This document shows, in pieces, positions 1 through 10,417 of a stretch of DNA of 64,000 nt; within the stretch, counting starts at the first letter, position 1; each line of letters opens with the position of its first letter. The stretch is from Selaginella moellendorffii (Eukaryota > Streptophyta > Lycopodiopsida > Selaginellales > Selaginellaceae), in assembly GCF_000143415.4 (NCBI RefSeq), contig NW_003314262.1, positions 3,854,021 through 3,918,020 on the forward strand, written 5' to 3'. A model generated the notes under the pieces. It searched no databases. It was not told the DNA's origin and worked only from the letters and a program-made list of their open reading frames with translations. The position numbers were made by a program, and so were the translations under genes.

Positions 1-854
1 ATCGCTCCTACGAGCAGCAGTCTTCTCTTCTCAGTCACAGGCGAGAAGCTGCGTTCGATATCCTCGTTGTGCACAATCTTGTCGAAAACGATCCTGGCGT
101 TGAGTGCCCTGGCCGCCTCCTCGGTTTGCAGCCTCACTCGTTCCTCCAGCTCCACCAACAAGCTCTTCTTGTCTGGATAGCGCTGGAAGCTCTCCGAGAG
201 GAGCTTGGCACTACCGCTTTTGATCGTCCCTTTGGATTCAAGCTGACGTCTGAATTCCTTGCTCGAGATCTTGTTTCCGGGCTTGCCAGGCTTGACCATC
301 ACGTAGCCGAGAGGATGGATCTCTGCACAGCCCCACCAGCCATCGCCGAGCACCAGGCAGTGGAGCCTGTTTGCCGACGAGTTCCTGATCGCTGCCCCCA
401 TGCCCGCCTGGCTCAGTGCCTGGTACATGCTGTCCGGCCACTTGGGTTCGTCCCTCCCGCCTTGCACCACCACAAGAACAGCGCTGGGAAGACTCTTGTC
501 TAGCTTGAAATCGTGAGTGTGGCATTTGATCACGTCGTTAAGCTCCTGCTCGCAGCGAGCGGAGGTGGCTTTGGCTTTGTACTTCCGTGGTTCTCCGTCG
601 ATGAGCTCTCCGGGCTTTGGAGAGAATCGCGCGAGTAAGTTGGAGAGCAAAGCCATGAGGAGCCATGCCCGCGTAGTTCCTTTGAGACTGCCGTAAGCGC
701 TGCCGTGCCTTTGGATCTCGAAAAGAAGCTCACCCAGGAGGAATTGTGACACCTCTTCGCTCACGAGGGCGCCATCGCCACCGAATTTCTTGACCCTCCC
801 TTGCTCTACCTGGACCAGCGGCTGCTCCAGACTCAACACACTGCTTGGCTCCAT
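1..854 (-). CDS. Unrecognised 354-aa protein gene, copy A (3' end beyond window)
   Basis: This mirrors the complete copy at 12551-13615; the ATG corresponds to 852-854 and the frame stays open to the window edge. The coding part seen covers about the first 284 residues. One substitution (C/A at 446 against 12959) changes a Thr in copy B to Pro here, in the DETKW segment. I do not recognise the family. The gene lies about 200 bp downstream of ELIP copy 1 on the same strand, the same arrangement as at copies 3 and 5, so it travels with the type I ELIP unit. Confidence 0.7.
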   Translation of the reverse strand, partial: MEPSSVLSLEQPLVQVEQGRVKKFGGDGALVSEEVSQFLLGELLFEIQRHGSAYGSLKGTTRAWLLMALLSNLLARFSPKPGELIDGEPRKYKAKATSARCEQELNDVIKCHTHDFKLDKSLPSAVLVVVQGGRDEPKWPDSMYQALSQAGMGAAIRNSSANRLHCLVLGDGWWGCAEIHPLGYVMVKPGKPGNKISSKEFRRQLESKGTIKSGSAKLLSESFQRYPDKKSLLVELEERVRLQTEEAARALNARIVFDKIVHNEDIERSFSPVTEKRRLLLVGA

Positions 855-1052
855 CAAGTTTTTAGGATTCTTGCGGGCGGGAATCTCGGGGATGGTGTTT
901 CGTTGGAGCTTGAGAACTCTAGCGTAATGAAGACACAAGAATCTTTGTCAATTTCGATTCGAAAGAGCATCGTTCACGCAGCAATCTTTGTAAAGAAGCT
1001 TCAATGTAGTGAAGTGAAAATCTAGAACAGTTTAAACTAGGAACCATTAAAT

Positions 1053-1812
1053 TTACATAATGTGAAACACTGGAGTCTTGGTGAAAAACTCGGTGATCAC
1101 CAAGGCGAGGAAGCCAAGCATCGCGGTTCGCCCATTCCAGCGCTCCGCCATGGCTCTAAATGGCCCAAACGATCTGCTGTCCGGGCTCTCGCCCTTAAAC
1201 ATGGGCACCAGCGACGCGTACGCGAATAGCTGTGCCACCGCCAGAAAATGGAAAAGACCAGTGCTCCCCGGCGAGTAGAGCTGCTCCGCCACCGTTTGTC
1301 CCGTCATTCGCTCCACTGCGAATGCCCACACCAATCCTACCATTGCCTGTTTGACAAGTTCACGTTAGTTACTTGGTTGATCTAGAAAAAAACGAGAAGA
1401 AAAATCACCAATCGCTTACCAGTCTTCCGTTGATCGTTTCCGGGCCGGCTCCATCGAACGCCATCAAGCTGGGGAACGATCGATCGCCAGTCTCTGGTCG
1501 CCTCTCGACCTCTGGCCTGGGATAGAAGGATCCGGACGATGGGACGGCTCCAAACACGGAGCGCTTCTCCGACTCGTTCTCGGCCTGGTTCTTGAGCACC
1601 TCCTCGCGGGTTATCTCCTTCTTGGTGCCGTCGAGAACGCCACTGATGCCGCCATCGCCACCATCCCTTGATTTGTTCGAGGACGCTCTTACTACTACTA
1701 GATTTCTTGTCCCGATGGAGCTTGTGGGCGATTGCGATTGGACATGGATCTTGTTGGAGATGAGCGAGGAAGAAGAGAGAGCTGCGATACCGCTGCCTGT
1801 GACGAGTGCCAT
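1053..1812 (-). CDS. ELIP: Early light-induced protein, copy 1 (type I, intact)
   Basis: Two exons, complement of 1420-1812 and 1053-1346, with a 73-bp GT-AG intron. The product is 228 aa and identical to copy 3 where compared. ELIPs are thylakoid three-helix relatives of chlorophyll a/b-binding proteins that bind pigment and protect against photo-oxidation under high light or drying. I start at the ATG in context ACAATGGC (1810-1812). The frame is open 12 codons upstream, but that would precede the transit peptide and another in-frame Met is poorly placed. It is transcribed towards the window edge, with the unknown gene downstream. Confidence 0.92.
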
Positions 1813-1892
1813 TGTTTTGAGCTGGGAGCTAGCTAGAACAAAATTCAACAGTGCAACAACGAGCTACTTTCTGATGGCAAATGACACAAAGC

Positions 1893-1990
1893 TATTTATA
1901 CGGAGTGGGGATTGTATAACGTGGCAAAATTGACTTTCCATACGTGGCAAAATCGAGGTTTCGGCTCGTGTCCACTGTATGTGTCGCATC
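1893..1990 (-). promoter_or_regulatory. ELIP copy 1 promoter: TATA box and conserved upstream block
   Basis: A TATAAATA box lies at 1893-1900, about 80 bp before the ATG. Upstream are two ACGT-core motifs (GCCACGT-like, about 1910-1950) and a block reading CACATACAGTGGACACGAGC at about 1965-1985. The same block precedes copies 2, 3, 5 and 6. ACGT cores are known targets of bZIP light/ABA regulators in plants; their function here is inferred. Confidence 0.6.
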
Positions 1991-2006
1991 TTGTGCGGTG
2001 AAAATG

Positions 2007-3200
2007 GCCACAGGTAAAAGTTCTCAAGGGTTTGCAAGGTGTGATATTTTAGAACTAACGTTTCATTTCGCAATTGGCATATGGGGATGCTGTTTTTTCC
2101 TGAAACAATTGTGTATATAGTTATGTATGACATGTCTAATAAGCAAGATCTAATCAGATTCACTCGAAAACTTGCTGGAGGTCTTGATGGACTTGCAAAA
2201 AAACATGGCAAATGCCAAGGAAGGTTACTTGAGAGCATGTCTACTCGACTATCTCTCCTGTATATCACGAGAAAGAAAAAGAAACGAGTTGAGAGAAACA
2301 AAAGAGAAAATCATGGAAAACTCGTACAGTCTTGAAGAACCAAAACGCCTGGGTGAGTTTTAAACCAACACATCTGTATAGAGAGGAACTTTGTCTTGTA
2401 AAATCAAATAAAAAATAAATATTGCACTCATGATAACAACAACAGCTTATATCATGAATGTTGATTCATATGAGATTTTGAGACAAAGAAGTGCTTATTA
2501 ATAATAATGAAAAATCAAAACAAGCTTGCAATTATCTATTTCCAAAAGGGATTGCATTATATTTGTTTATTTGAATACATACGAATTAGACTCCTCAAAT
2601 TTAATGATTATATAAACTGCTGAATCAAGCCCAAGGGATTATAAGAAGTTTAAAGAATCATTGTCTTGGATTTAGTGGATTTGTCTGAGTCACTTATAAG
2701 TTGCATTTTTTCTATTTATTATAAACATATATATTTATGTAAAGGAGTTATTGCAATTATGTTTTTCCTTTTTTACCAAATAACCTAAAGGTCTCCCCTA
2801 GCAAGCATCATGAATTTATAAAAGCAACTTACAAAGCTAAAAAAATTGAACACATGAAAATATCTTACTTTCATTAACATCTACATTAAAAATGCCATAG
2901 TTTTTTTAAAAGTAGGGAATGATAATATTTTTACTTTCCATATTTTTTTACAACCCAATAGATGAAAAAAACATATGGAGCCGAATTTAAATCATATATG
3001 GATAAAAGATGTAATATATACAAAAGCAGGAATAACACCTGCATATTGGACAGATTATAACAAATGATATATAGTAATAAAAAATATTTAAAAACAAAAA
3101 ACAAACCAAGGGTTGCTACAATGCAACACAATTTTGTTTAATATTTTAAAGTAACAGCATTACATTAACATGCTTATTGTGCAGACAAAAGAGCATCCCT
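2007..3200. other. AT-rich intergenic sequence upstream of ELIP copies 1 and 2
   Basis: There is no supportable gene. The part next to copy 1 (about 2170-2350) is a relic also found upstream of copies 3 and 5; in copy 5 it lies beside an ABCC-transporter remnant. The stretch 2360-2990 is a dispersed AT-rich block that recurs near 44660-45300, 10440-11040 and 61900-62300. The inverted-repeat arm ends at about 2987; from there to 3200 the sequence belongs to the type II unit. Confidence 0.6.
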
Positions 3201-3296
3201 GTGTATGAATTCGATTGGAAAACGAAATGAAAGCCCAAAATATCACACCTTCCATTCTCTAGAGAAGTTTCACCTTCGGCCATTTTCACTGCAAAA

Positions 3297-3370
3297 GATG
3301 TGTGACACATACAGTGGACATGAGCCAGGATCTAAATTTTGCCATGTACGGTCCCCATACCATATAAATA
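3297..3370 (+). promoter_or_regulatory. ELIP copy 2 promoter remnant
   Basis: A TATAAATA box is at 3363-3370 and the shared ACACATACAGTGGACA block is at about 3305-3320. The ACGT motif is altered to CCATGTACGG. The promoter is recognisable although the gene it serves is broken. Confidence 0.5.
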
Positions 3371-3446
3371 CCTTTATCTCAAACGTAAAAGAAAGTAGCT
3401 CATTGCACAGTTGAATTTTTTGCTAGCTAACTTGCAGCTCAAAACA

Positions 3447-4068
3447 ATGGCACTCGTCTCAGGCAGCGGTATCGCAGCTCTCTCTTCTTCCTCGCTCATC
3501 TCCAACAAGATCCATGTCCAATCGCAATCGCCCACATGCTCCATCGGGACAAGAAATCTAGTAGTAGTAAGAGCGTCCTCGAACAAATCAAGGGATGGTG
3601 GTGATGGCAGCATCAGTGGCGTTCTCGACGGCACCAAGAAGGAGATAACCCGCGAGGAGGTGCTCAAGAACCAGGCTGAGAACGAGTCGGAGAAGCGCTC
3701 CGTGTTTGGAGCTGTCCCATTGTCCGGATCGCTCTATCCCAGGCCAGAGGTTGAGAGGCGACTAGAGACTGGGGATCGATCGTTCCCCAGCTTGATGGCG
3801 TTTGATGGAGCTGGCCCAGAAATGATCAACAGAAGACTGGTAAGCAATTAGTGATTTTTCTTCGTGTTTTTTTCTAGATCAACCAAGTAACTAATGTGAA
3901 CCTGCCAAACAGGCAATGGTTAGATTGGTGTGGGCATTTGCAGTGGAGCAAATGACGGGACAAATGGTGGTGGAGCAGCTCTACTCGCAGGGGAGCACTT
4001 TGTCATGCTTAAAGGACCATATATATCATTTTGTATTGTATAATCATATTGTAAGACTCCGGACTTAA
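3447..4068 (+). pseudogene. ELIP: ELIP copy 2 (type II), truncated after helix I
   Basis: Exon 1 (3447-3839) is complete and the 73-bp intron keeps GT and AG. Exon 2 (from 3913) follows the family for 29 codons and then runs into about 60 bp of unrelated sequence, stopping at 4066-4068 after 22 foreign codons. Helix II and helix III, including the second ERWNGR pigment-binding motif, are gone. Helix I is also damaged: NGR has become NRR and AMVG has become AMVR. The sequence after the stop rejoins the normal downstream flank of a type II copy, so an internal segment was replaced. A one-helix product is conceivable, but a pseudogene is more likely. Confidence 0.85.
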
Positions 4069-4084
4069 AACGTAATTGACATTC

Positions 4085-4260
4085 TTTGAAAGAATGCCAG
4101 AGCTTGATCCTGCCTGCTGGAATGTAATGCTCACTGCTTATGCACTTCCACCATAGTGCCCAAGTCGGGCATCTTGATTATGCACAGGAACTGCTTGTGA
4201 ACCTGTAGCATATGCTCAAGTTGGCTTGGCTGAGGAGAGAGACTCACCTGTGTTGCCATA
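4085..4260 (+). pseudogene. PPR-motif relic downstream of ELIP copy 2
   Basis: The strand reads MPELDPACWNVMLTAYA, a typical pentatricopeptide repeat start (RMPE-D--SWN-ML-AYA). A stop then follows, and remnants like QVGHLDYAQELL appear in another frame. The same relic follows copy 6 (about 61270) and, inverted, copy 4 (about 45880), marking the type II duplication unit. It is too short and broken to be functional. Confidence 0.6.
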
Positions 4261-4329
4261 CAAGCTCCTCTGCCACCATCCGTGATCTTGATCTTGGAGA
4301 GCTCCAAATGTGTTATGCATGAACAATTG

Positions 4330-4441
4330 TGAAACGAACAAGAGAGTGAACCCTAGGCCAACCTCCCAACTCTTAAGGTGTTATGGCTTTAAATCCCACA
4401 GGCCATAAAATATTCTTGGAATATTCCTGTGGTTCACGTCA
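4330..4441 (-). repeat. Partial 3' LTR of gypsy element 1 with adjacent polypurine tract
   Basis: This matches the inner 110 bp of the right LTR (9797-9909), ending in the same GTCA/TGAC terminus. Immediately inside, the minus strand reads GGGAGGGGAGAA (about 4442-4453), a polypurine tract that primes plus-strand synthesis. The outer two thirds of the LTR are absent. Confidence 0.8.
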
Positions 4442-4689
4442 TTCTCCCCTCCCACATGACCCAGCCACATACAATAGCCTCAAGAAGCTAAACAAGCCTC
4501 ATATGAAGGGAGTCCAAGGCAATACAGCCATGGAGAAAAAATGTGCAAATGGCAACATCAACATTGCAACAAATAGCCATGAAAGAAAGAAAGTAATACA
4601 GCTTTCTCACATGATAATATGATCATAGAAACAAAAGAATGAGAATAGAATATATGGCTCAAATAATATAGCAATACAGCTATAGAATT

Positions 4690-6422
4690 CAATTCTCCCC
4701 TTCCTCAGGAATGTCATCCAAGTCATAACCAAAACTCAAAAACATTTTCTTCACGTCATCTTCAGTTTTCCATATAACTTCGTCCATGGAATAACCATTC
4801 CACTGAACTAACAATTCCCTAGTGGTCTTCCGGCGTGTTTTCACCAATCTTTGAGCAAGAATATTGGCCGGACTAGCTTTCTCTACATCTCTGAAACCTG
4901 GATGATGGACTGATCCACGATATCACCAGAGTGCAAACACACTTTAAGTTTGCTCACATGGAATGTTGGATGAATCTTCAAATTAACTGGCAAGTCCAAA
5001 GTGTATGCAAGATCCCCTACCTGCTGTAAAATTGTTCAAGGTCTATAATACCATGGAGACAATTTAGCACTGCCACCTCCTTTCAGAGACCGTTGTGCAT
5101 TTGACAGCTTAAGGAAAACCTTGTCACCAACTTTATACTCTTGATGACAATGATACTCATCAGCCAATCTTTTGTCTCACTTTTGAGATTGCCATATGTT
5201 CAACTTTGCTAACTAAAGTTTGTTTTGCATATCCTCTAGGAAATCACAAGCATGAGGTACCCGAATCAAAGCCAAATTCAAACTCACAAAAGACTTAGGC
5301 TCATAGCTATATATCGCTATAAAGGGAGACATGCCAATAGCTGATCGATGAGTGCAATTGTGAGAAAACTGAAGCAAAGGCAAGTATTTTTCCCATACTC
5401 CCTGTTGAGTCAAATTTCCCACAAAAGACCTTAGCATATCTTCTAATAGCTGATTCATGCATTCTGTCTGCCTATCAGATTGTGGATGCTCACCACTACT
5501 CATGCTCAGCTTAGTCTCTAGCTTTTCAAAGACCATTTGCCAAAACTTGGATGTGAACTTGGGATCCCAAATTACTCACAATGTCACCCGGCAAACCATA
5601 GAGATTGAATAACCGGTCTACAAACAATTGAGCAAGTTCAGAAGCTTTTATTGTTGTCTTCACAGGGAAGAAGTGAGCCATTTTCGTTAAACGATCCACA
5701 ACAACCCAAATAACATCATTTCTTCGAAAGGTTTTGGGCAAACCAGTGATAAAGTCTATTGAGATGTTATCCCACTTATTCTTGGGTACACGTAAAGGAT
5801 GATAGAGGTCAGCAAGCTTCTGATGATCAACTTTGACCGCCTAGCAGGTCAAACAACCACATACATACTTCTCAACATCTGACTTCATCCCAGGCCAAAA
5901 GAAATGCCTCTTCACCAACATATACATTTTCAATACCCCCAAATGCCTAGCACTTGGCACATCTTGACACTCAACCAAAATCTGTTTGATGAGTTTGTCA
6001 ACACGAGGAACCACTACACCCTTCTTCACCAGGATTCCATCTTGTATTTCGAATGACACAAACTTGTCACCCTTCAAATCTGTAGAGGTGTCCCTCAACA
6101 AAACCTTCACGCGAGTATCAGTGATAAAGGAGTCAAAGTCAACAAACTCCTTAAGCTCATCCAAGAGATTGCTAGATAGCTTCACGAATGAGATAGAATT
6201 TACCATCCTGGATAATGCATCAGCCACTTTATTGTCACCTCCATGCTTGTACCAGATCTTAACAGACATTTCCTGTAGGAACTCTTGCCAACGAGCAAGG
6301 CAGCCTCGAAGATCCTTTTGTCGACTAAAATATTGGAGTGACTGATGGTCTGAATCCATATGGAAGTCTAATCCATATAGATAATGTTGCCATTCCTTCA
6401 CAGCAGCAATCACAGCATACAA
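4690..6422 (-). pseudogene. gypsy 1 RNase H, integrase and chromodomain-like remnants
   Basis: Segment 5841-6422 holds RNase H (DSDHQSLQYF, VADALSR) and the integrase HHCC zinc finger. Segments 5526-5741 and 5213-5536 hold the integrase core. The second acidic site reads SNLGSQ where the family has SDRGSQ, and the third region reads SDRQTECMNQ, keeping Glu. About 5200-4690 encodes the GDKVFLKL and HVSKLK C-terminal motifs, then a weak chromodomain-like tail. Several stops and frame changes separate the pieces. Confidence 0.75.
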
Positions 6423-6785
6423 CTCCTTGTCTCAAGTAGGCCAATTCCACTGTGTGGCATCAAACTTATGGCTCATGTGCGCAAGAGGATGCTCAACTTG
6501 AAGCAATACGGCTCCAATAACAATGTCACTTGCATTTGTCTCAACCACAAGAGGCTTTTCAAGATCAAAAATTTTCAACACCGGAGCAGAGATACAACAC
6601 TACTTCAAATGTTGAAATGCCACTTCACATTTCTCATCCCAACCATGAATAGTAGCATGTTTCGATGTGTTCTGGAGAAGATCAGTTAAAAGGGCTGCTA
6701 TCCCTGAAAAGTCCTTCACAAATCGTCAAAAAACTCCAGCCATACCAAGGAAACTATAAAGATCATGCACTGTTGAAGGTATAGG

Positions 6786-7685
6786 CTAATCAACCATAAC
6801 CTGAATCTTTGTGGGATCAACTCTCACTCCATGTACCGAAATCAAATACCTAAGATATCCAATCTCCTCTAAAAAAAACTCACACTTGGATAACTTTGAG
6901 TAGGGCTTATTGTCCCTCAAAAGTTGTAAAACACTTTGCACATGCATCTCATGTTCCTCCATGGAAGAGCTAAATACCAGGATATCATCAAAATAATCAA
7001 TTGCAAACTTTTCCAAGTAAGGTTGTAGAACTTGATTCATCAATCTCTGAAAAGTTGCAGGAGCATTTATCAAACCAAACAGCATCACTAAAAACTTGTA
7101 ATGACCTGTCTTTATCCAAAATGTAGTTTTCGAAACATCCTCTGGCTTGACACAAATCTGATGATACCCTTGCCTCAAATCAATCTTCGAAAAATATCAA
7201 GCACCACGAAGACGATCGAGCAAATCATCGATATGAGGGATCAGGAACATATTCTTCACTATCCTATCATTCAATCCCTTGTAGTTCACGCAAAAATGCC
7301 ATATACCATCTTTCTTTTTGACCATCACCACTGGAGCAGCCCAAGGGGACTTGCTGATCTGTAACCACCCTTTCCGAAGGTATTTAGCAAGCTGCTTATT
7401 AATCTCCTCATCTTCAACATGACTAGTATAAGTCAGTTGTTGCTGATAAGGAGTAGCTCCAAGAACCAAGTCAATCTCATGCTGAATGCCACATTCAGGA
7501 GGTAAACCATCAAATAACTCATTCGGAAATACGTCACAGAACTCCTCTTGCATGGAATCCACCCTAGCCCCATGCCCACGTACGTACTCCAAATCAGACA
7601 TGATCATATTAGAAAGAAACATGTACACCACAAAAGAATTAGCTATCTCATGTGTGCATGTCACCAACTCCAAAGCGTTAATCAA
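6786..7685 (-). pseudogene. gypsy 1 reverse transcriptase, split
   Basis: Two pieces on the minus strand: 7197-7685 (PWAAPVVMVKKKDG, YKGLND) and 6786-7178 (GYHQI, FGLINAPATFQ). The catalytic box reads YFDD, an accepted variant of YxDD. A short frame break separates them near 7190. The -DLR- aspartate segment lies at the break and is damaged. Confidence 0.8.
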
Positions 7686-7782
7686 TGGAGTATCACTATT
7701 ATCTGTCTTGACAATCTCTTTTATAGTGCCACCAACTTTAATACGCAGAACATTACACTCCTAATCAATCCCTGGCTTCTTA

Positions 7783-9170
7783 TCATAAAACCATTCCTTC
7801 CCAAGAATAATGTCGGTGTGACCAAGATCCATAACTTTGGAACAAAGGATGGTCGAGAATCCCTTGAACTATCAAAGGAACAATTAGAACCCATTCACTG
7901 TAAACACGAGTGCCATGTCCATCTGCCATAACCACCTTATAGATTACTGAACTCTTTTCCACAGGCAAACCAAGTTTTTTCACTACCTTGGAACTCAAAA
8001 AATTGTGAGTAGCACTTGGATTGAAAAGAATACTAACAACACTACCTTGAATGTCCCCCTTGGCCTTCATAAGTTGATTGTACATAGAACCATTAATCTC
8101 TATAGAGTTGATACGAAATTGAAACTTAGATTCTTGAACTTTTGCCATAGGAAGAGCCACCACAACAAATGCCTGAATTGTATCCACAATGGATTCCACC
8201 ATATTCACCTTAGCATTTTTTGATCCTTTCACAAGAGGACAATCCTTGCCATGATATCCAGCCTTGTGATAACAAAAACAATTGCCCTCCACCTTGTCTT
8301 TCTCTCGCTGGTTCAAACAATGTCTTTTGGCCTCATTACCATCTCCATTATTCGAACCACGATGGAATAATGGTTGTTTCTTCCTTGAATATGAAACATT
8401 GGCAATCTGGTCACCATATTGACTACTCCATAAACCATCTTGTTGACTAGAGTTGACTAAGTTGACTGACTGTTCGGGTGAAAAAATTTGAGCCTTAGTG
8501 ATAACATCAGTCAATGTTGCTAGAAAATCTTTCTTGACCTTCTACTACACATCCACTGAGCTCAATCCTTTGATGAAACATTGCACCTTTAGCAACTCAT
8601 TATAGATGCTCGTGGGACTAAGGCAAAGATCACGAAATTTGCGGGCATACGCATCCAAAGACAAAATCCTCTATCAGATCTTTAACAATTGGTTCATGAA
8701 ATCAACCTCTTCAAACTTCTTGACAAATGAAACATGGAAAACCTTTATTAAATTAGTCCAAGAAGTCAATTTTGGATTAGCTTTGATGTAATTCTTCCAC
8801 CACAAAGAAGCATGGCCCATAAGCTTTGTCACAAAGAAATCTATCTTCACTTTATCCTCATAAGGATTGTGAAACTAACAATTTTCCCACAATTCCATGA
8901 TACCATAATCCTTGGCATGCTTGACGTACCAATGGTAATCATGGACATGAGATTGATTCAACCTTTGAGGGTCCATGCGAAACAAGAAATCCTTAGTGAG
9001 ATTGATGGAGTCCTTAACTTTCTTTATGTTGCTCTAAACCTCAGAAATCTGGCATCCTTGCCACACAACGACATCATCAAGAGTCTCTTCCACATCGTTA
9101 TGGTTATCATCATACAACGACATTATCAAGAGTCTCTTTCACATCGTCATGGCTATTATCATTATGTATG
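7783..9170 (-). pseudogene. gypsy 1 gag and protease remnant
   Basis: Segment 7783-8514 (243 aa) contains a zinc knuckle decayed to CFCYHKAGYHGKDC, whose second Cys is misplaced. The protease site reads NPSATHNF where the family has DSGATHNF, so the catalytic Asp is lost. Between 8520 and about 9170, gag-like coding (DAYARKFRDLCL and similar) is broken by stops. Confidence 0.7.
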
Positions 9171-9189
9171 CTCTTGAGTTTGGACTTCC

Positions 9190-9354
9190 CGGGAGGTCAC
9201 CCAACCCAATACTATTCAAACCCAAGGATGCTTAACCCTAAATATCCCAAGACCCTGGAAAAGGGGGTGCACTCTTGTTCATGGGCCCTTTCTTTATATT
9301 TGAACCCCTATGGATTGTCTCTCGAGTCGTTCCCTTTGGTTGCTTACAATCCAC
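9190..9354. repeat. Second partial LTR copy inside the gypsy 1 leader
   Basis: About 160 bp here, from the CCAATACTATTCAAACCCAA motif to GGTTGCTTACA, repeats as 9563-9724 inside the real 5' LTR in the same orientation. It lies between the primer-binding site and gag. Its presence suggests an old LTR-LTR recombination, template switch or nested insertion. Confidence 0.75.
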
Positions 9355-9540
9355 CACGCTTCTTTGCAAGTTCACGCCCTCGTGAATGGAAGTTGAAAGG
9401 CGCAACTCTCTCTCTCACCCCGCTCTCTTGACACCCTACCCCTCAGGTTGAGCCCAGTCGAGAGTAAACTAAAGCTACCAGATGTCAATCAATATGTGGT
9501 GTGATTTTTTTAGCCAACTAACAGAGTCAGACCTGAGATC

Positions 9541-9552
9541 GCTCTTATACCA
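9541..9552 (-). other. Primer-binding site of gypsy 1 (initiator tRNA-Met type)
   Basis: The minus strand reads TGGTATAAGAGC, one base from the common plant PBS TGGTATCAGAGC. It sits two bases inside the LTR end, as expected, which fixes the element as minus-strand. Confidence 0.75.
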
Positions 9553-9554
9553 AA

Positions 9555-9909
9555 TGTAAGCTCACTCAGCCCAGTACTATTCAAACCCAAGGACGCATAA
9601 CCCCAAATATCCCAAAACCCTTAATCGATTGGAAAAGGAAGTGCACTTTTGTTCATGGGCCTTTTCCTTTTATATTTGAACCCCTATGGATCTTCTCTCG
9701 AGTCATTTCCTTTGGTTGCTTACACATTAACACCATACTCCTCATTAGGATAAATATCTTACGCCATCCCCAAAAGAATGTATTGCACTAATACTAATGA
9801 AATGAACAAAAGAGCAAACCCTAGGCCAACCTCCCAACCCTTAACGCATTACGGCCTTAAATCGCACATGCCATAGAATATTCTTGAAATATTCCTGTGA
9901 TTCGTGTCA
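9555..9909 (-). repeat. 5' LTR of gypsy element 1
   Basis: A 355-bp LTR bounded on the plus strand by TGTAAGC and GTGTCA, so it has TG...CA ends. It starts two bases from the primer-binding site. Its right portion matches the truncated left LTR. Confidence 0.75.
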
Positions 9910-10417
9910 AGTTGCATCCATTGGAACTTCCTTGTGCCTATAACCTATGTCACATAATTCCTCTTTCATTTGACCTTTCAGCACTAACACAATTTGACAT
10001 TTCTATTTACATGGCTTGTGGCTCCTCAATTAAGGTGACCTCGTGGCATTCAAGAACCTGAAGTGGTGATGGCAAGGTGTTGATCTAGTCACTTCTCTGA
10101 CCACTAGCTTAAGCTAGCTAAACTGAACTGTAAAAAATTTTTAGATAATTATAAATATAAACATATAGGTTGGAAGCTTAAATACTATTAGATTTTGAGC
10201 ATCCAATAAAGCAAAAAATAATATCCATTGATTCTTATTTCGAAAAGTATCATTAATGGGGGAAGATTTGCTTTTGCCTGTATGTAATTTCCCTTGGTTT
10301 GAGTGATGGATGATGGAACTATTATTGTAATAGCCTATTGATTGTTACACCAGCCTATAGGTTGCTGTGTTCATTTTATTTACATTTTTATTTTTGTAAA
10401 GATATCAATTATACATT
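9910..10417. other. Downstream flank of ELIP type II unit, resumed after the retrotransposon
   Basis: This continues the sequence interrupted at about 4325. The same order (GTTGCATCC, TGGAACTTCC, TGTGCCTATAACC, GGCTTGTGGCTCC) occurs at 61501-61640 after ELIP copy 6 and, inverted, at 45600-45760 after copy 4. It is non-coding. It ends where the right arm of the inverted repeat begins. Confidence 0.75.

Larger units (their letters stand above)
1..2987. repeat. Left arm of a near-perfect inverted repeat (runs off the window start)
   Basis: Base p in this arm pairs with base 13405 minus p on the opposite strand. The constant sum holds for every gene landmark, so there are no indels over about 3 kb. 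I found one coding mismatch (446 against 12959) and one near the inner edge (about 2978). Homology stops abruptly at about 2987. The arm holds part of the unknown gene, ELIP copy 1 and its AT-rich upstream region. It is cut by the window edge, so the true repeat is longer. It may be a recent inverted duplication, gene-converted arms or an assembly duplicate; sequence alone cannot decide. Confidence 0.95.
4330..9909 (-). mobile_element. Ty3/gypsy chromovirus-like LTR retrotransposon 1, decayed
   Basis: The order on the minus strand is 5' LTR, primer-binding site, gag, protease, RT, RNase H, integrase, C-terminal chromodomain-like region, polypurine tract, 3' LTR. The outer part of the 3' LTR (left) is missing. 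The equivalent flank of ELIP copy 6 (61491-61507) is uninterrupted, so the element inserted into the copy 2 unit after type II units had duplicated. Many stops and frameshifts, plus lost catalytic residues, show it is inactive. Confidence 0.9.

Noticed and set aside
2081-2363. Short ORFs (84 and 63 codons) repeated at 11042-11324
   Set aside because: Conserved only because they lie in the duplicated arms; they read antisense through promoter and ABC-relic sequence.
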